This document shows positions 59,886 to 64,000 of a DNA stretch of 64,000 nucleotides, piece after piece. This DNA comes from Toxoplasma gondii ME49 (taxonomy: Eukaryota; Apicomplexa; Conoidasida; Eucoccidiorida; Sarcocystidae), in assembly GCF_000006565.2 (NCBI RefSeq), contig NC_031477.1:3008043-3072042 (forward strand). The letters are read 5' to 3'. A model generated the notes under the pieces. That model worked only from the letters and a program-made list of their open reading frames with translations. It was not told where the DNA came from and searched no databases. The translations under genes and the position numbers were made by a program. How positions within the stretch are numbered: the first letter of the stretch is position 1; every line of letters starts with the position of its first letter.

Positions 59886-62800
59886 ATGGCGACGCCGCGA
59901 CGGTGCTCGCCGTCCGCCTGGGCAACCTCTCCATTCTCTCACCGCCGCTCGTCCGATTCATCTGCCGCGTTTCGACTTCTCCGTTCTCCGTCATCATCTT
60001 CGCTTGTCAGACATGTTTTCCGGAAGCCAGCACGATGCCCGCACTTCAGGGAACCGAGCATTACCGGCCGACCCCGGTCCGGACCCCCCAGCCACGAGCC
60101 TGTCTCTCATCAGTCTCTCTCGGTTTTCTCTTCCTTTTCTTCTTCCTCAAGTTGTCTTCTTGCCTTCTCTTCCTCCTCGTTCCGCGTCTTCCGTTCCCCC
60201 CTCTCCTCTGTCTCTTCTTTCTCCTCTTCTTCTTCCTCTCTCTTTGTTTTTTCACCTTCTTCTTTGCATGCTGCTTCCTCTGCGTTTCCTGTCTCTCCTT
60301 CCTGCTCGTGTTCACCGCGCGCTTCTGAGAGACTCTTCGCGGGCGTTTTCGACTCTTCAAAGCGAGGCATGGCCTCTCTTTCGAAGGCCGAACAGCACCG
60401 GAAACGCATGAGGAAAATCATGGACAAGCGGATGGCATGGCGCCCACCCAACGTCTCTGCGTAGGCTGAGGAGTCGCGAGAGAAACCTCGGTCGGACGGG
60501 ATCCGACTACTCGAGGCAGGAGAGAACGGGGGAGGGGACGCAGCGCGGTGTCCGGAGGGAGACTCGGCAGAGAAATTTGAACTCGGAAAAGGCGGAGCAT
60601 GTCGCATATGCAGAGATGAAAAAAGCGCGAAGGAGCGCAAGAAGCGCGGTGTCGCCGTTCGTGAGACACGCGGGGAAAAGAGCGAAGAATCGCAGAGACA
60701 CCGAGAAACATGAGCTCTCCTCGTATGCGCAGTAGACAGGCTCGTGCTGTGTGAAGTCTCTCTGTGTTCTTCAGGTCGAACTATGTTTCTTCTTCGTGTA
60801 TATGTTTGGCTTTTTATCCAGGAAGTATCTGCGAGCAGAGGCAGATTTCAATGTCTTGAGCGTCCAGCGCCCACGCGCCAGACGCACGAGAGACACGGCC
60901 GACGACCGGCGAAAGGAGATTCTTGACTTTGCTCACTCCGACTCTGTTGAGAAACTCGACGACGCAAGACGCGACAGGCGCCTGCTGAAGCCTCACGAGG
61001 TACAGACGAGAACGATGGGCCTGTCTGGACTCCACAGGAGGCTCCGTTTTTCAAGCAAGGTCACTTGCATGCGTCAACGGTCCTGGACGAACGAAAGAAG
61101 ATTCCCACCGCGTTTCTTGCTGAGAAGCGGCTCATCAGTCTTTACTGCTCTCGCCAGGTTCCCGTTCCTCCCGTTGGCGAGAAGAGTTCTGCTCCAAGGA
61201 ACAGTGGACGAGAGAGAGCACAGAAACCGATGCGTGCGAATAGGCAGAGAGGGTCCGAGAGAAAGAACATCGAACGAAACGGATGGCTTCTTGCTGTTTC
61301 TGTGGACCTTGACGATGTGGCGGTGTGATTCCGTTTCGCTGTACGTGACGTTTTCTCCTTTCTGAGGTCGTAGGTTTATAGGTCCTGACCAGTAAGGCAT
61401 TTCTGCGACATCTGTATGTTACTCGTACTGTGGGGAACGAACGACATCCTTCTTCGGGGGTCAGAGAGACGACGGAGAGTTTCTCTTCTACTTCCCTCGC
61501 CGCTATAGGACACCGACGAGAGAGCAAGACGTCTGACAAAGACGTCGAATGAATCGCTGACTCGGTTTCCTGAGCTTGTGTGACACTCTAACTCCGCTCA
61601 GGGACTCTTGATTCCGGATTCCATTCTGGCTTTCATTCACGTAAAGGGTCGACCAGAGCGGCGGAATGATCCTGACGATCTGTGTCGGATCTCGAGCGGA
61701 GGACTTGCTGCCTTTCCAAAGCTTCCATGGTGTTCCTCGTTCTTGTTTCTGTCTCCGCAACTTCGCTTCATTGGTCTCAGTTCTGTCCCCGGATTTCTCT
61801 ATCTTTCCAGCATCTCCTTGTTCCTGTTCCTGCTGCGTGTTTCGCCGACCGTTCCGCTTCTGCCTCTCCACATTCTGGTCTGTTCTCTCGTTCCATTTCT
61901 CTCTTTCCATTTTCTTGTTCGTTTCATCTTCACCCTTCGTCTCATTCGCGTCTTCCAGGACAATCTCTATTGCGCCTCAGTGACAAGTTCTTGCTGCTCT
62001 GAAGCATCCCCTCCGTTCCTTCTCTTACAGACGTTTTCGTTTGTTTGTCTCCACGCCCTTTCAGTTTCTCGCGTCGCGCTCGTTCTTCACCGGGCGCTCC
62101 GCCAACGCTTCGCCCCTCTCTCTTTTCGTGCTTTTCTCTGAACCTTTCAAGACTCTTCGCCGTTTTCTGCCGGCCTGCGGTAGGCTGTCCAGGGTGACCG
62201 ATGTCTCATTCATTCTTCTGTGTTCCATTCTCTCAGGTGGCAAAGCTGGTGGGGAGCAGCGAAAAAGTTGTCGGCACTCGAGACGACAAAGCGACGGCGG
62301 CGGTGAGTGCGAACCAAAGGCGTCGATCTATCGATTTGGGCCTGCATACAGGCATTGCTATATACACATGTAGAGAGTCTTATATATATATATATATATA
62401 TAATGTACGTCGTGAGAGGCAGATCAGCAAAGGCACGCGTATACAAAATGCGTTTAAATATATATATATATATATATAAGTATAATATTATATATAATAT
62501 GCACATTTCTCTTCTTTGGTTTGGGAAGAGCCAGCGATGTGACGGAGCATTTTCTCTCGCGGCTTTGAGGAACTAAAGGGGGCTAAGGAGTGTCGCGTCT
62601 CAATCAGATGAGAGGAGAAATTTGTCAGAAAAGAGAACTGACGCATGGTTTGTCGGTTTACACTCCGGCCACAGACGAAGACGCTCACGCGTCAGAACAT
62701 TCTGTTTCATCTTCGTCGTGAAGCACTGTGCCTCGTCTTCTTGTCAGTTCGTCTTTTCTGTGTTTCTCTGTCACAATTCAACTATCGTCGATCTGTCTCT

Positions 62801-63433
62801 CTGCTTCTGTCTCTCCTACTTCCATTCTCTTTCTTCTTCGCTCACGATATGTTCCGTCCACTGCCGCATCCTCTTTTTTCTCATGCGTTCTGCCTGCCGA
62901 GTTCTGTAGCCTCCTCTTTGTGCGTTTCCTTCTCTCTCTTTCCTCATGTCGCGTCCTCTCTTTCCTCGTGTCTCTCTCTGTCTTGTTTGTTCCTCTGTTG
63001 CTTTGGCTTCTGTCTCTTTTCTGTAGCGTGTGGCTTCTCGCTTTCTTCCTGTTCATGCCTCCTTCTTGTTCGTCGAGGAAACGCTTTTTCTCCCGAGTTT
63101 CGCTCGTCACTTCCGGCTATCGTTTTTTGCTCCGTCGGTTTGCGCAGAAGCCTTTTCGTGTTTCGCCGGCGTTGTCGTGGTGCCTTCTCTCGAGTTTTTC
63201 TGCTTCGTCTTTGCTGATGTCTTGCTTTCTCGCAAACCGTCGGTGTCCAGCTTCTCGCTCCCTTCCTTCCTGTCTCTTTTTTCCCCGCTGCCTCTCCATT
63301 TCTTTCTTCTTCGCATCATCTCTTCTTTCGGCTCTCTTCTTCTTCTTCTCTGCAGTCTCTTCGGCGAGGCCATCTGCCGGCATCCTCGTCTATTCGCGAG
63401 CTCACAGCACAAGACGTCGACTTTCAACGGTGA
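59886..63433 (+). CDS. unrecognised basic protein, possibly mitochondrial (3' end uncertain)
   Basis: Five exons: 59886-60460, 60822-60999, 61602-61640, 62237-62302 and 63356-63433. Phases agree (2, 0, 0, 0). The ATG at 59886 has G at -3 and +4. The first about 160 residues are Ser/Arg-rich with almost no acidic residues, resembling a long targeting region. Next comes an ordered basic helix (LSKAEQHRKRMRKIMDKRMA, then WRPPNVSA) spliced to KYLRAEADFNVL. A charged helical stretch (ADDRRKEILDFAHSDSVEKL) and GLLIPDSILAFIH, VAKLVGSSEKVVG follow. The predicted product is 320 residues if the TGA at 63431-63433 is used. The sequence there, CAACG|GTGAGG, is also a strong donor, so the gene may run out of the window. 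I do not recognise the family; a mitochondrial ribosomal or other organellar protein is a guess from composition. Confidence 0.55.
62380..62500. repeat. two TA tracts in intron 4 of the last gene
   Basis: TA alternation at 62380-62402 and 62458-62500, just after the donor at 62303. Confidence 0.9.
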
Positions 63434-64000
63434 GGCTCTTTGCGCTGCGTTGGATCCGACGCAGAGCGCAACCACGAGCGGTACTTGAAGACTGTATTCT
63501 GGCGAAGAGCTGCATGCAGACGTGGAGGAAGCGAACGCCGAAAGACGCGCGAACCGTCGAGAGAAGGCAGCAGGGAGGCGAACGCTGGAGAGTAAAGCTC
63601 CACGGGCAACAGCCGGAACCATCGACGCTGTTCACAAAAGAAATCAAACGGTCTCTTGTCACCTGCGCGCCAACTCGAAGCGCGCGAGGTGCCAAGCAGA
63701 CAGAGGTCGCGCCATCACGACATTCGCTTCCGCTCAAAACGGCCATACACAAACGATTCTCCAAAAGGGGAACCACCTGGATCGGCGCAGCCGCGCAGTC
63801 GGCGCCTGCTCGGAGGGGATCGCAATTCTTGATTTCATTTTTTTTTCTCGACCACAGCGCATTCCTTTTTTCGTCCAGTGTTCTCTGCTGGTTCTATCCT
63901 GCGCCTTTGGGATCGAGAGATGCGCGTCTGGCTGCTTGTCCACCGCGGGGGCGTTGGAGTTAGAACGCATTCTCGTTTCTCTGTCTGCATGCAGACGGCC
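63434..64000. other. right edge: 3' flank or further intron of the last gene
   Basis: No supported exon. A pyrimidine-rich acceptor (ctcgaccacag) near 63848-63858 could follow the alternative donor at 63430, but the sequence after it is not protein-like. The window ends inside non-informative DNA. Confidence 0.35.

Noticed and set aside
60110..60640. - strand frame with Glu/Lys/Arg repeats
   Set aside because: Antisense of the Ser-rich first exon of the last gene, whose + frame splices coherently.
1..64000. CRISPR arrays, bacterial operons, transposases, viral or mitochondrial insertions
   Set aside because: Short repeats are microsatellites without spacers, genes are intron-rich, and no transposase or organellar coding motif was seen.

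Overview
The window looks like nuclear chromosomal DNA of a coccidian apicomplexan, most probably a Sarcocystidae member such as Toxoplasma, Neospora or Hammondia. The reasons are a near-balanced base composition, many short coding exons with GT..AG introns of 0.2-2 kb, long pyrimidine- or purine-rich gene flanks, TA/CATA microsatellites confined to introns and spacers, a GPI-anchor-like secreted protein, and an ion-channel-like domain fused to a class III cyclase (the apicomplexan/ciliate ACalpha architecture). Species was inferred from gene content only; nothing was searched. Exon models were built by hand from splice signals, codon phase and remembered family sequences. In all but the 5' end of the first gene, every exon junction keeps phase.

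Layout, left to right: (1) + strand, about 386-8937, a coiled-coil protein with a very large disordered last exon; its 5' end is unresolved. (2) + strand, 12175-13611, a single-exon secreted protein with a Pro/Ser-rich body, paired CxCxxC motifs and a GPI-like tail. (3) + strand, 14953-16380, mitochondrial ribosomal protein mL43 in three exons. (4) - strand, 23797-18956, an unrecognised 915-residue protein with one membrane segment, three exons. (5) + strand, 29399-35762, adenylate cyclase alpha: a voltage-sensor-like membrane domain plus one cyclase catalytic domain, four exons. (6) - strand, 40733-38609, a nucleoredoxin/tryparedoxin-like thioredoxin-fold protein, three exons. (7) - strand, 57895-44577, a TTC27/Emw1-family TPR protein in 20 exons including a 35-nt microexon. 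(8) + strand, 59886 to about 63433, an unrecognised basic protein with a mitochondrion-like N-terminus, five exons, possibly continuing past the window.

The genes do not form a common pathway, as expected for eukaryotic monocistronic genes. They include mitochondrial translation (mL43), cAMP signalling (ACalpha), redox (nucleoredoxin-like), chaperone/U5 snRNP-type assembly (TTC27) and secretion/surface (the GPI-like protein). mL43 and the membrane protein are convergent, as are ACalpha and the nucleoredoxin. The membrane protein and ACalpha are divergent across a 5.6 kb spacer, and TTC27 and the last gene across 2 kb. I saw no CRISPR array, transposase, rRNA or convincing tRNA. The most biologically striking locus is the channel-like cyclase. 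The strongest de novo result is the complete 20-exon TTC27 model, which is fragmented across many short open frames.
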